From contig CBDDLL010000001.1 of assembly GCA_965230625.1 (NCBI GenBank), positions 3,348,001-3,412,000 of the forward strand: a DNA stretch of 64,000 nucleotides, written 5' to 3'. Below are positions 26,753 through 35,640 of the stretch, piece by piece; positions within the stretch are counted from its first letter, which is position 1; each line of letters begins with the position of its first letter. The DNA comes from Saccharicrinis sp965230625 (lineage in GTDB: Bacteria; Bacteroidota; Bacteroidia; Bacteroidales; Marinilabiliaceae). The notes under the pieces were generated by a model. That model did not search any database, was not told the DNA's origin, and worked only from the letters and a program-made list of their open reading frames with translations. Position numbers and translations under genes: made by a program.

Positions 26753-27835
26753 ATGAAATACATAATTGCAATTATAATTATAATCATCTTAATAGCGGTC
26801 TCCATTTTCTACTTTTTACGAAAAGATAAATCCAGCAAAGATGAAATAATGTTTATGTCAGCTAGTATGAGTTCTGAAAGAGTTTCTAATTTAGGCCTTA
26901 TAAATGAACCTCAAGTAAATCTTGGTATCCTCAATAAAGATAAATTAAGGATGCCTGAAGTTTCTCAAAGTTATAACGATGAAGATGATTATCGCGGTTC
27001 ACCAGAAATAGAGTGGTTAATTGAAATAACACCGCCAGATAATTACCGTTTTGATCGAGAAGAGTTTATGCAAGTTTTTGACTATGATTGGAGGTCAAAT
27101 TTTTCTTCTACATTTTACGCTCATTTTCCAGATTCAAATGAATGGAGTTTTGCAATTTATGCAGATTCTCCAAAAGAATTTGATACACTGGAGTTAGCAA
27201 TAGAATTAGCAGATAGATATAATGAAAATGATATAACAGAAGATAGGTTGGATAACTACCTTATAGAATTGCATAAAAGATTAAAGAAGTTTGGTGTTGA
27301 ATTCAAAGTTAAACCAAATGTCTCAATTTTTGAAGCGGTAAAAAAATCCAAACTCCTAAGAGCTTTTCAAAATGAATTGTATACTGACGTTATCCTTGTT
27401 CTTCAATCAAAAACTAAGTTTGAACCAATTAAAATGTGGAACACACTTGTTAATGTTGGATTGAAATGGGGTGATGGGGATATATTTCATTGGGAAAATT
27501 ATGGTACTGACTTTGGCGATGAGCAAATATTTAGTGTTTGGACAACCACAAGTCCAGGTTATTTTTTTCCTGAAGAGATAAAGAATAAACGAATGAAACC
27601 CGAAAATTTAGTCTTTGGTTTTCAATTACCAAGGTCTGTTGACCCAGAGAGTGTGTTTGAAATGATGTTAGAAGCAGTTGAATATTGTCAACAAGAACTT
27701 GGCGGTCAAATTCTAGATGAAAATGGAAATCCTTTCGAACGGGAAAAGTACGAAAGAAGAATTAAGGAGTCTCTCATTATCATTAACGAGAAAGGTATAA
27801 GAAGTGGTGAGAGTGAACTTTTAAGAATATTTTAA
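26753..27835 (+). CDS. ZipA-like membrane protein with FtsZ-binding-type C-terminal domain
   Basis: The 360-residue protein has a single N-terminal membrane anchor (MKYIIAIIIIIILIAVSIFY) and then a cytoplasmic part, the topology of ZipA. The C-terminal domain (about 205-345) follows the ZipA pattern: a WNTLVNVGLKWGDGDIFH segment, FSVWTTTSPGYFFPEEI, an LVFGFQLPRSVDP segment, FEMMLEAVEYCQQELGGQILDENGNPF and a final RI...I helix. In gammaproteobacteria this domain binds the FtsZ tail and tethers the division ring. The middle section (60-200) is acidic and not recognised. The start lies 23 nt after the intron end. The match was made by eye; a function in division here is inference. Confidence 0.72.
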   Translation: MKYIIAIIIIIILIAVSIFYFLRKDKSSKDEIMFMSASMSSERVSNLGLINEPQVNLGILNKDKLRMPEVSQSYNDEDDYRGSPEIEWLIEITPPDNYRFDREEFMQVFDYDWRSNFSSTFYAHFPDSNEWSFAIYADSPKEFDTLELAIELADRYNENDITEDRLDNYLIELHKRLKKFGVEFKVKPNVSIFEAVKKSKLLRAFQNELYTDVILVLQSKTKFEPIKMWNTLVNVGLKWGDGDIFHWENYGTDFGDEQIFSVWTTTSPGYFFPEEIKNKRMKPENLVFGFQLPRSVDPESVFEMMLEAVEYCQQELGGQILDENGNPFEREKYERRIKESLIIINEKGIRSGESELLRIF

Positions 27836-27987
27836 AAAAAGTGCCTAACAAAGAACTAAGGTAAATTCAAGGATTGTAGACCGCTTCAACTTTCTAGTAA
27901 CTTGACAGCAAAGTACTGAGCAATAGGCTACTGTTTTAATAATCACTGATATAGCAAGAATACGCAACAACATTGGACAGGATTTAG

Positions 27988-28485
27988 ATGTCAAACAGAT
28001 ACAATATGATTAATAAGAAAATAGCAGTTTATAGTTATAAAGGAAATCCTGATTTCTTTTTTGGTGCTAGATTTAAATGGTCTGGCATAATAATCATTCC
28101 TCTAATTCTTGGAATCTTCCTCTATAATTCAAATAAATTTTTGTTATTCATACCCATTTTACTTTTTGTAATACTACTGATTCTTAAACTTATAAATCCA
28201 AACCAGATACTTGTTGATTCTAGTTTTTTTATTTTAAGTAAGAAAGTTTATTATTATTCGAGTTTAAGCAAGATTGAAGTAAATGAATCAAGAAGTATAG
28301 CAAAATTATTTTTAGCCAATAAGAAATGTATTACGATTTATAGAGATAATTTCCCAACAGGAGCTCAAAAGGAAGATAAAATCAAGAAAAATAAAATGCT
28401 AACTTTTAATAAAGTTGTCGGAAAAATAATAAATAAAGCTAAAGTTGTAAATCCAGAACTAAATTGTAATATCAAGGAAGTATAA
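27988..28485 (+). CDS. Small membrane protein upstream of the radical SAM gene
   Basis: The 165-residue protein has two close membrane segments (about 31-46 and 50-68). A C-terminal domain of about 90 residues follows, with strands such as QILVDSSFFILSKKVYYYSSLSKIEV that resemble bacterial PH-like domains. The family is not recognised. Its stop is 13 nt before the start of the radical SAM gene, so it is probably the first gene of a three-gene operon and could anchor or export the product. The 150-bp gap before it (27836-27987) begins GTGCCTAACAAAG, which resembles a cassette boundary, but I see no clear palindrome there. Confidence 0.65.
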   Translation: MSNRYNMINKKIAVYSYKGNPDFFFGARFKWSGIIIIPLILGIFLYNSNKFLLFIPILLFVILLILKLINPNQILVDSSFFILSKKVYYYSSLSKIEVNESRSIAKLFLANKKCITIYRDNFPTGAQKEDKIKKNKMLTFNKVVGKIINKAKVVNPELNCNIKEV

Positions 28486-28498
28486 ATTCGAAATTCTG

Positions 28499-30280
28499 AT
28501 GAAATACAATAAGCTCATACATTTATTATATGTACCAACACTTAATTGCAATCTGAAATGTGATTATTGCTACTTACATGAACAAACATATACAAAATCA
28601 GAATCTTCAGAAAAAATACTTGAAACCCTTGATTTAGCTCTTAATAAATTCGATCAAGCAAATATTTTACCTTTTAATATTTCGTTACATGGAGGAGAAG
28701 TAACTACACTTGGAAGTCAAACTTTGGAACAATTATTTATTAAAATCCAAAGTCATTATTTAGCTAATAATGATAACTTGGTTTCACAAGGTTTTAGAAA
28801 GTTTCATCCCCATATAAAAACTAACCTGTTTTGTATAGATAAGCATATTGAATTACTGAGAAAATATAAAGTATCGATAAGTGGTAGCCTTGATATACCG
28901 CTAAAACTTCATGAAAAACATAGGTTAACTAAGAATGGAAAGTCAAGTCTTAATGCCATTTGTGAGAATATTAAAAAGCTCTCTAATTACCCACATAAGA
29001 AAAAAATATCAGCAACACTTTTTACTAAGCATATAGAAAATCCAAACCTTTTTATTAAGGATATCTGGTATATCCATAATGAGCTTGGTTTTGATATGAA
29101 TAATTTTAATATCATGTTTGGTTTTTGTAATTATGATTGTAATGAAAAATTAGAACAGATAAGCGATATCTCTCAATCACGGTTTTATGAAGTTTTAAAA
29201 AATGAATTCATCGGAACTGAACTTGAACAAGGTTTTAAAAATAGTTGGTTCGAAGAATTCACTCCTAATTTTTGTACCAATTCAATAAATTGTGGAGAGA
29301 AATTCTTCTTACTTCAGAGTTCAGGAGACATATATTCATGTGTAAGAGGACAAGGTAACAAGGAATTTTATTTTGGGAATGTATATAAAGATACAATTGA
29401 TGATATTATTTTTGAGGCTCAAAATAAAATTAATTTTCAACACCAGACAAAAGGATTTCATGACGAGTGTTCAATATGTGGATATTTATCAATATGCAAT
29501 ACTGGATGTCCTTTCGTTAAACATGTAAATGATTCCAATAAATCATACACGTGTTATTTACAAAAAACTTTGTATTCCGATAATCCCTTGCAGTTTTCAA
29601 GTATAACAGATAAGAAAACGATTGAATATAATAAGAAGGAATATATAGCTAATGTTCATCCAAACTTGATGAATGACCATGGTGAGGAAGAAGAATTACC
29701 AATTTTAATTACAGACGAATTGTACGATAAAACAAACGAATTGACCAAGTTAATTGAAGAAGATAGTATATTAAAAATGCTATATTCAAATACTTGTGTA
29801 AAACTGATGTTTGATGGAGAAATTATAGATTTAAAATCGCAAATATTAAAAAGCAGTAAAGAAATATTTACTTTTTCGAAAGACTGTGAACTACAGTTAT
29901 TAGTTAGTAATGATTTCTTTTTAGCTAACACTCCGGAAGTGGTTAGAAACACTTTATTTCTTTCAATGTTGAGAAATACACAAATAATTTATGGGGATGA
30001 GAAAAGATTGAAACAAGAACATTTGTTTGATTATCAAGTATACTATTCAAACTTGATTAAAAAGGAATTGCAAGGGACAACATATATAGAATTTGACTTA
30101 AGGCATTTTCTAATAGCTAATGAGATGTATTATAAAGAGGGGATTTTGAATAATCTTTTTATTACAACATCCCATCTTCGTAACTACCATTACGAAAAGC
30201 AGAAGAAAAACGCATTTTATCATATTCAAGCAATTAATCTTCCTTTTCAAAACATAGAGTTTTATTGGGATAACAATTAG
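28499..30280 (+). CDS. Radical SAM/SPASM peptide maturase-like protein
   Basis: The 593-residue protein has the radical SAM cluster motif C17-x3-C21-x2-C24 followed by Tyr, and HGGE at 64-67. A complete SPASM domain follows: C265-x10-G276-x4-C281, then C324-x2-C327-x5-C333-x3-C337, and a later Cys at 352. This Cys pattern holds two auxiliary iron-sulfur clusters and is typical of enzymes that modify ribosomal peptides or protein side chains. About 230 further C-terminal residues (360-593) match no domain I recognise and may bind the substrate. The stop is 4 nt before the small gene that ends in poly-asparagine, so translation is likely coupled. Peptide maturation is inferred from the domain set and the neighbour. 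Confidence 0.88.
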   Translation: MKYNKLIHLLYVPTLNCNLKCDYCYLHEQTYTKSESSEKILETLDLALNKFDQANILPFNISLHGGEVTTLGSQTLEQLFIKIQSHYLANNDNLVSQGFRKFHPHIKTNLFCIDKHIELLRKYKVSISGSLDIPLKLHEKHRLTKNGKSSLNAICENIKKLSNYPHKKKISATLFTKHIENPNLFIKDIWYIHNELGFDMNNFNIMFGFCNYDCNEKLEQISDISQSRFYEVLKNEFIGTELEQGFKNSWFEEFTPNFCTNSINCGEKFFLLQSSGDIYSCVRGQGNKEFYFGNVYKDTIDDIIFEAQNKINFQHQTKGFHDECSICGYLSICNTGCPFVKHVNDSNKSYTCYLQKTLYSDNPLQFSSITDKKTIEYNKKEYIANVHPNLMNDHGEEEELPILITDELYDKTNELTKLIEEDSILKMLYSNTCVKLMFDGEIIDLKSQILKSSKEIFTFSKDCELQLLVSNDFFLANTPEVVRNTLFLSMLRNTQIIYGDEKRLKQEHLFDYQVYYSNLIKKELQGTTYIEFDLRHFLIANEMYYKEGILNNLFITTSHLRNYHYEKQKKNAFYHIQAINLPFQNIEFYWDNN

Positions 30281-30284
30281 ATTT

Positions 30285-30725
30285 ATGGAGCTAAACTTGG
30301 GGATTAATAGGTTAAGAAGAACTGCTTTAGGCTTACAGCAATACTTGGAACTTATTGGTGCTAAAAAAACTAACGAATTAGATATTTTAAAACAATTATT
30401 AGTCGATGATTTCACACAGCACCCAAATAAAAAAATTAGATTGGTATTTTATGATGGGAAACTCTCATATTATCAAAACACCAAACTTATCAAAAATTTG
30501 GATTTAGAAATAAATAAGCCATTTGACGAGAATCTAATGCTTTCTTTCGATGGGATTAAAATTTCCTATTTAGATAAAGCAGAATTTCTTAGGAGAAATA
30601 AGATAAAAGTTGAGGGAAGAATAAATAGAAAGAACGAGAAAGTTGAAAACTCAGGAACTTTTTTCAGCAACAACAACAATAATAACAATAACAATAATAA
30701 TAATAACAACAACAATAATGGATAG
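30285..30725 (+). CDS. Candidate modified-peptide precursor with C-terminal (Asn)17-Gly core
   Basis: The 146-residue protein has a folded-looking charged region (about 1-120), a short linker (ENSGTFFS), then 17 consecutive Asn and a final Gly before the stop. The start is 4 nt after the stop of the radical SAM/SPASM gene. This arrangement, a maturase followed by a small protein with a low-complexity C-terminus, is that of leader and core in radical SAM-modified peptides, including the His-Xaa-Ser and CXXX repeat families. The Asn codons mix AAC (8) and AAT (9) irregularly, so the tract is not a simple triplet repeat. I know of no described family with a pure poly-Asn core. The coding call is strong; precursor status is inference. 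Confidence 0.8.
   Translation: MELNLGINRLRRTALGLQQYLELIGAKKTNELDILKQLLVDDFTQHPNKKIRLVFYDGKLSYYQNTKLIKNLDLEINKPFDENLMLSFDGIKISYLDKAEFLRRNKIKVEGRINRKNEKVENSGTFFSNNNNNNNNNNNNNNNNNG
30669..30719 (+). repeat. Poly-asparagine codon tract
   Basis: The 51 bp encode 17 Asn codons with AAC and AAT interspersed. The opposite strand reads as a Tyr/Cys-rich frame, which is only a shadow. The 356-bp stretch after the gene (30726-31081) starts TAACGCTTACCAAC, resembling a cassette boundary, but no clear palindrome or gene is seen in it. Confidence 0.95.
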
Positions 30726-31117
30726 AATAACGCTTACCAACAAAAATATACGTAATGCGGGCTGATGACATAAAAATGAGCTTTAAAGCATTTATTAAAT
30801 GATGTAGCAGTTTGATATTTTGGAGCTTTGAAATTCTGCACTTCTCAAATTCAGACCATTGTGGCAATTAATATGATAGTGTATAATATCACATATACTA
30901 TAGAAACTTTGATTTTTCAAGTATTAAACATTTTGTCTTGATTGAAAAGTTGACTTTATTTATTTCCTCTTCGTACTATCTTAATTTTAAATAAATTAGT
31001 TTTTTTTGATTCAAACGAAATGTAAATATGGTGATGTCAACTCCCAATATTTGAGACTTTAATAGTAAACTGAAATAAACTATGGAATCTATAACACAAC
31101 CTTTTATTACTTTATTT

Positions 31118-31537
31118 ATGATGAAGAATAATTACCTATATTACCTGCTGTTTAGCTTATTCTTTGGCTTAAGTTGTACTCATTCAAAAAGTAAAGATAC
31201 TAACACAAATAAAGTTCATGATGATTCAATAAAGCTTCGGCAAATGAAAATACTACATCCTGATTCGATAATTAATATTGGATTATCAAGTGCAATCCAA
31301 AAATATGGAGAACCTGATAGTCGTATTATTTTTAATTCAAAAGATGAACCTTTATCCGAATTTCGCATTGAGTTGCAGAACCATTTCTCAGAATCACAAC
31401 TAGTTTCGGGTATTATATTTGAAGAACTTACATGGGCATTAGATAACAATAATAACCTAACTGTATGGTATGAAGCAAATAAACAGAATCCTATTCCAAT
31501 CCATTATTTAATATGGAATTCGGGTCAAGAATTCTAA
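31118..31537 (+). CDS. Small lipoprotein of unknown function
   Basis: The start was set at the ATG at 31118 because the next residues (MMKNNYLYYLLFSLFFGLSC) form a lipoprotein signal with Cys after LS; an upstream ATG at 31082 adds 12 residues that would spoil the signal. The mature part of about 120 residues contains the segment IGLSSAIQKYGEPDSR, similar to small periplasmic proteins with a YGxPD turn, and a terminal LIWNSGQEF. The family is not recognised. It is a lone gene with no operon partner. A gene-free gap of 309 bp follows (31538-31846), whose last 60 bp hold the operator-like repeats listed separately. Confidence 0.65.
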   Translation: MMKNNYLYYLLFSLFFGLSCTHSKSKDTNTNKVHDDSIKLRQMKILHPDSIINIGLSSAIQKYGEPDSRIIFNSKDEPLSEFRIELQNHFSESQLVSGIIFEELTWALDNNNNLTVWYEANKQNPIPIHYLIWNSGQEF

Positions 31538-31786
31538 ACCTGGATATTACACTAACAGGCAACAAATTATTATAAAGTAACCTTGGTTTTAGCAGGAATC
31601 GCAAGTTATACTTTCATCCAAACTAGGCAAAAACAAGAGAATTCTGGACATTATTCAACAATAGTTAATAGCTTTGATGCATACACACCATATACTTTAA
31701 GTTAATTAAAGGTTAGGTATGATAATTAAAGTAATTGTTGACTTAAATTGTTATCATAACATATTGCGCTTGTTTATTACATTATT

Positions 31787-31804
31787 CAACTAAAAAATTA
31801 GTTG
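31787..31804. promoter_or_regulatory. Operator-like inverted repeat upstream of the outer-membrane barrel gene
   Basis: CAACTAAAAAATTAGTTG is a perfect palindrome with 7-bp arms, 42 bp upstream of the start codon at 31847. It may be a regulator site. Confidence 0.45.
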
Positions 31805-31815
31805 AAATGAAATAT

Positions 31816-31845
31816 TTGATTATATTCGTCCAAAAATATAATCAA
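31816..31845. promoter_or_regulatory. Perfect 11-bp inverted repeat ending 1 nt before a start codon
   Basis: TTGATTATATT (31816-31826) and AATATAATCAA (31835-31845) are exact reverse complements around an 8-nt spacer, and the ATG is at 31847. As RNA it would form a hairpin over the ribosome entry site. As DNA it overlaps TATATTCG, a possible -7 box, and could be an operator. Confidence 0.6.
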
Positions 31846-31846
31846 T

Positions 31847-34195
31847 ATGAAATACATTTTAGTTATTGTTTTTTCAGTGCTAGCGATTAACGCATTCTCA
31901 ATTACATATCAAATACAAGGAAAGCTAAAGGATGCATCAACTAAATTACCAATTGAATTTGCCACTATAGCTGTAAGTAGTTACGAGAAGGATTCAATCG
32001 TTACTTCAATGATTACAGATTCTAAAGGAGAATTTGTATTTAATATAACACCGGGGAAATACAATATAATTATTAGGTTTCTTGGCTATAAAACGATTAA
32101 GGAATTAGTTAGTGTCTCTAACCAAAATCTCTACTTAAAAACTTTTTTAATGGAAATTGATAATAATGCCATAGAAGAGGTTAATATAATTGCATCAAGT
32201 TATTCAGAAAAATTTGATAGAAGTATTCAAACAATCACAAAAGAATTTAAAGAAGGAACTAGTAATGTTAGTGATTTACTTACAAAAATAAGAGGTGTTG
32301 ATGTTGATCCTTTAGATAATTCTATTAAAGTTGATAATGAAGAGAATGTACTTTTATTAGTAGATGGTGTAAAAAAAGAACAAGCATATATAAAAAAAAT
32401 AGCACCTGATAGAATAAGTCGAATTGAAGTTTCAAGAAATCCTACAGGTAGGTATATTAGCGAAGGTTATTCCTCTGTTATTAATGTCATATTAAAAAGA
32501 AATTATAGTGGTTACGATTTATACCTTGAAGAAAAGGGATTGTATTCACTTGATCAATCAAATGGAGATGATGTTTTGTTTAATAATTTAGCTTCTATTG
32601 ACTTAACTTATAGTGTTAAAAAGGTGAATATTTATGGTTCGTATTCTAACACAAAGTCAAATACCAATTTATATGTAAATAATATTAAAGAACTTAGTGA
32701 AGAAAATTTGTTAAAGGAACCTGTCAGTGATAGTCCAAATTCGATAAGGAATGGTTTTTTACATAATTACGTTTTAGGTACCGATATATTCTTTTCTCCA
32801 AAGCAAACGTTAAGTTTTGAAACAAATATTGTTCAATCTCCAATAGAGAAAAACAACATGACCAGAACATATAATAATATTTTAAACTCTGTTGACAGAA
32901 ATAAAAAATTTGCTTCTACTTTGTTGACGGAACAATCTGGTGCTGAGTTATATTCTCAATTAGCATATAGATATAAAATTTCGGATAAAAATAAAATAGA
33001 ATTGGATTATGGCTATAATGTAATAGAGTCTAAACAACGAAATTACTATGCGGAAGATATGGGAGAAGAAATAAGTCAAGGATTAAACTCTAAACATAAT
33101 TCTTCAATCTTTGATTTGAACTTGAATCATAAGTTTAGTAATGTTTACTCATTAGAAGCGGGATACAAAAATATATATCGTTCATATAATTACGACTACT
33201 CCTTTTCTGTTGAGAATAATTCGGAAACCAATAAGGATATAAGAAATCTATTTTACTCATATTTTAGCTATACCCCTGGTGGAAAGATTAAATCTAAGAT
33301 TGGTATTGCTGTAGAACAGAACGTATTAAAAACAGACAATAACACAAACAATAATAATTCGATTCAACCATACTTAAGTATAAATTATAAACAAGGAAAG
33401 AACTTAAACATAACATTTAAACTTAACTCTGATAGTGAATATCCATATGCTGCACAAATTAATCCCTATGAGTTTACTATAGACAGATTTAGTAGTGAAA
33501 TTGGAAACCCTAACTTAAGTTATTCAACATGTTATGCAAGCTCTTTAGATTTTAAGCTCTTTGAAAACAAGCTTAGTATTGAACCATTTTATAACTACAC
33601 CAACAACTTAATTTCAAAAACAGGAGAAATAGAAGATGATTACTTTTTATATAGTTATTCAAATTTAGATAAGCTTGAATCATATGGAATTAAAATGAGC
33701 ACCAAACTTACTTTAATACCTAAAAAGATGTTTTTCAACCTAACTGCTTCTTTTTATAATGATCGAACTGAATTCAACAGTAATATAAACAATATTAAAG
33801 ATTTTAATATAAATAGTAATGTAATGTACCTTTCAGGAAAACACAAAACATTATACGCTTTAATATTAAAAAGAATGAATGCTAAAAAAATACAGGCATA
33901 TGGATACGTTAATGATAATAATGATTATTTAGGTTGTATTGTAAAACAGCCATTTTTTAAAGGAAATATGGCAGTTACCTTCTTATATTTATTACCTGTT
34001 GATTTAGGATTAAGTTATTCAATGGAAGATTATTTCGAATATAATTCTTTCAAAGAACACACTAAGACGAATGTCGAAATGTTAAAGAATTTATTTATGG
34101 TAAAAGTTTCATTTAAATTCAATAAAGGAAATGAAGTAAAGTCAATTAGCAAGAAAGACTTTAAAGAAAAGAAGATGACAAAAGGTTTCTTTTAA
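31847..34195 (+). CDS. TonB-dependent-receptor-like outer membrane beta-barrel protein
   Basis: The 782-residue protein has a signal peptide (about 1-18). A carboxypeptidase-like regulatory domain follows (YQIQGKLKDASTKLPIEFATI ... FLGYKT), then a plug-like region with VSDLLTKIRGVDVD and RISRIEVSRNPTGRY, and a long barrel of alternating strands (ELDYGYNVIE, SYSNLDKLESYGIKM). This matches the outer-membrane-beta-barrel family common in Bacteroidota, in which the plug is present but no SusD partner accompanies it. Its substrate is unknown. The gene stands alone, with two inverted repeats directly before the start, suggesting specific control. It may be the last gene of the cassette-like region, since an attC-like palindrome follows it. 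Confidence 0.85.
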   Translation: MKYILVIVFSVLAINAFSITYQIQGKLKDASTKLPIEFATIAVSSYEKDSIVTSMITDSKGEFVFNITPGKYNIIIRFLGYKTIKELVSVSNQNLYLKTFLMEIDNNAIEEVNIIASSYSEKFDRSIQTITKEFKEGTSNVSDLLTKIRGVDVDPLDNSIKVDNEENVLLLVDGVKKEQAYIKKIAPDRISRIEVSRNPTGRYISEGYSSVINVILKRNYSGYDLYLEEKGLYSLDQSNGDDVLFNNLASIDLTYSVKKVNIYGSYSNTKSNTNLYVNNIKELSEENLLKEPVSDSPNSIRNGFLHNYVLGTDIFFSPKQTLSFETNIVQSPIEKNNMTRTYNNILNSVDRNKKFASTLLTEQSGAELYSQLAYRYKISDKNKIELDYGYNVIESKQRNYYAEDMGEEISQGLNSKHNSSIFDLNLNHKFSNVYSLEAGYKNIYRSYNYDYSFSVENNSETNKDIRNLFYSYFSYTPGGKIKSKIGIAVEQNVLKTDNNTNNNNSIQPYLSINYKQGKNLNITFKLNSDSEYPYAAQINPYEFTIDRFSSEIGNPNLSYSTCYASSLDFKLFENKLSIEPFYNYTNNLISKTGEIEDDYFLYSYSNLDKLESYGIKMSTKLTLIPKKMFFNLTASFYNDRTEFNSNINNIKDFNINSNVMYLSGKHKTLYALILKRMNAKKIQAYGYVNDNNDYLGCIVKQPFFKGNMAVTFLYLLPVDLGLSYSMEDYFEYNSFKEHTKTNVEMLKNLFMVKVSFKFNKGNEVKSISKKDFKEKKMTKGFF

Positions 34196-34208
34196 AATAA
34201 AAAACATT

Positions 34209-34316
34209 TGCCAATAAATACGATTGTGAGCGGTCAGACAGATCAAGTATAGTTTTCAAAAAAAATAGTTAATAGGTCTGTCAAACCTAATTGAGTTGTT
34301 GTGTTTGTATTTTGCA
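34209..34316. repeat. attC-like palindrome F
   Basis: The outer blocks TGCCAATAAATAC (34209-34221) and GTATTTTGCA (34307-34316) pair with bulges, and the inner blocks GGTCAGACAGA (34232-34242) and TCTGTCAAACC (34277-34287) pair with a central 2-bp mismatch. It starts 13 nt after the barrel gene stop. The layout is the same as elements A to E but the pairing is weaker. Confidence 0.45.
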
Positions 34317-34487
34317 CTAATACAGTGTGTTATGGTGGTCTTTTATTAGGTCTTCTTTTAACTTTCGACTTATCCTGGTTTTTTACATATTTTGATTTAA
34401 GCAATAATTGAGTTTTATCATTGAACGGTCTATTTCTTATTTCCACCTTTAGTCTATCATTTTTAATAGTCGATAAAGCGTGTTGTA

Positions 34488-35522
34488 ATGACAAAGATGA
34501 AAGCATTGGTTAAGGCCAAACCAGAAAAAGGTATTTGGTTACAAGAGATAGATATTCCTGAAATTGGAGTTAATGATGTGCTCATTAAAGTAGTAAAATC
34601 TGCTATTTGCGGAACAGATTTACATATCTATTTATGGGACGAATGGGCTCAAAATACCATTAATACTCCAATGACTATTGGTCATGAGTATGTAGGATAT
34701 GTAGCCAAGGTAGGTGCTGAAGTAATGGAATTTAAAGAGGGAGATAGGGTAACTGGAGAAGGACATATTGCATGCGGACATTGTCGTAATTGTAGGAGAG
34801 GGCGTCAGCATATATGCGAAAATACTATTGGTATTGGTGTTAATATAGATGGAGCTTTTGCTGAGTATGTAAAAGTACCTGCAACCAATGTAATGAAGGT
34901 ACATTCAGATATATCGGATGAAGTAGCGTCAATTATGGATCCTTTTGGTAATGCAACGCACACTACTTTAAGTTTTCCAATTATAGGTGAAGATGTAATT
35001 ATTACAGGGAGTGGGTTAATAGGGAGCATGTGTGTAGCCATTGCAAAATTTGCTGGTGCCAGGTATGTTGTTGCAACAGAAACTAACGAATATCGAGCGA
35101 ATTTGGCAAAAAAAATGGGGGCAACAAGAGTTGTAAATCCTTTAAAAGAAGATTTACATGATATTGTAGTGAATGAACTTAAGATGAAAGGTTTTGATAT
35201 TGGATTAGAATGCTCAGGTAATCCTATTGCTTTTAATTCAATGGTAGATAACATGTATAACTCAGGTAAAATATCACTGCTGGGAATATTACCTTCAAAC
35301 ACACAGATAGATTGGAGTAAAATTATTTTTAAAGGACTTACTCTTAAGGGAATTTATGGTAGAGAAATGTTTGAAACATGGTACCATATGGAACAAATGC
35401 TGCTTTCAGGTGTCGATTTAACTCCAATGATCACCCATAGATTTTCTGTAGATGATTTTCAAAAAGGATTCGATATAATGGAATCGGGCAATAGCGGAAA
35501 AATAATTCTTGATTGGGAATAG
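34488..35522 (+). CDS. tdh: L-threonine 3-dehydrogenase
   Basis: The 344-residue zinc-dependent medium-chain dehydrogenase carries the threonine-dehydrogenase signature CGTDLHIYLWDEWAQNT. It also has the catalytic zinc site segment GHEYVGYV, the structural zinc Cys set CGHCRNCRRGRQHIC, and a Rossmann NAD motif GSGLIGSMCVA. It oxidises L-threonine to 2-amino-3-ketobutyrate with NAD. The usual partner kbl (2-amino-3-ketobutyrate CoA ligase) is not adjacent, so it must be elsewhere in the genome. The alternative, a related sorbitol or butanediol dehydrogenase, is less likely given the HIYxWDEWAQ motif. A second ATG nine bases downstream (34497) could also be the start. Confidence 0.92.
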   Translation: MTKMKALVKAKPEKGIWLQEIDIPEIGVNDVLIKVVKSAICGTDLHIYLWDEWAQNTINTPMTIGHEYVGYVAKVGAEVMEFKEGDRVTGEGHIACGHCRNCRRGRQHICENTIGIGVNIDGAFAEYVKVPATNVMKVHSDISDEVASIMDPFGNATHTTLSFPIIGEDVIITGSGLIGSMCVAIAKFAGARYVVATETNEYRANLAKKMGATRVVNPLKEDLHDIVVNELKMKGFDIGLECSGNPIAFNSMVDNMYNSGKISLLGILPSNTQIDWSKIIFKGLTLKGIYGREMFETWYHMEQMLLSGVDLTPMITHRFSVDDFQKGFDIMESGNSGKIILDWE

Positions 35523-35640
35523 AGAACAATATATAATGATCATATAGCAGTTATCAGTTAATAATCAATAATTATCCGTAAATTACTGGTCGTCAATAGG
35601 TATTTTACAAAAGTTATTGATAATTGTTTACTGATCACTG

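Noticed and set aside
26644..26829. Open frame overlapping the end of the group II intron and the ZipA-like start
   Set aside because: It covers intron domains V and VI, which are structural RNA, and is out of frame with the ZipA-like gene.
30664..30867. Minus-strand frame rich in Tyr and Cys
   Set aside because: It is the antisense of the poly-Asn codon run and has no start context or neighbour support.
22001..34316. Classical integron with integrase
   Set aside because: No tyrosine recombinase gene is present in the window, so only a cassette-like array is claimed.
34805..35302. 165-codon minus-strand frame
   Set aside because: It lies wholly inside the threonine dehydrogenase gene, antisense, with no recognisable motif.
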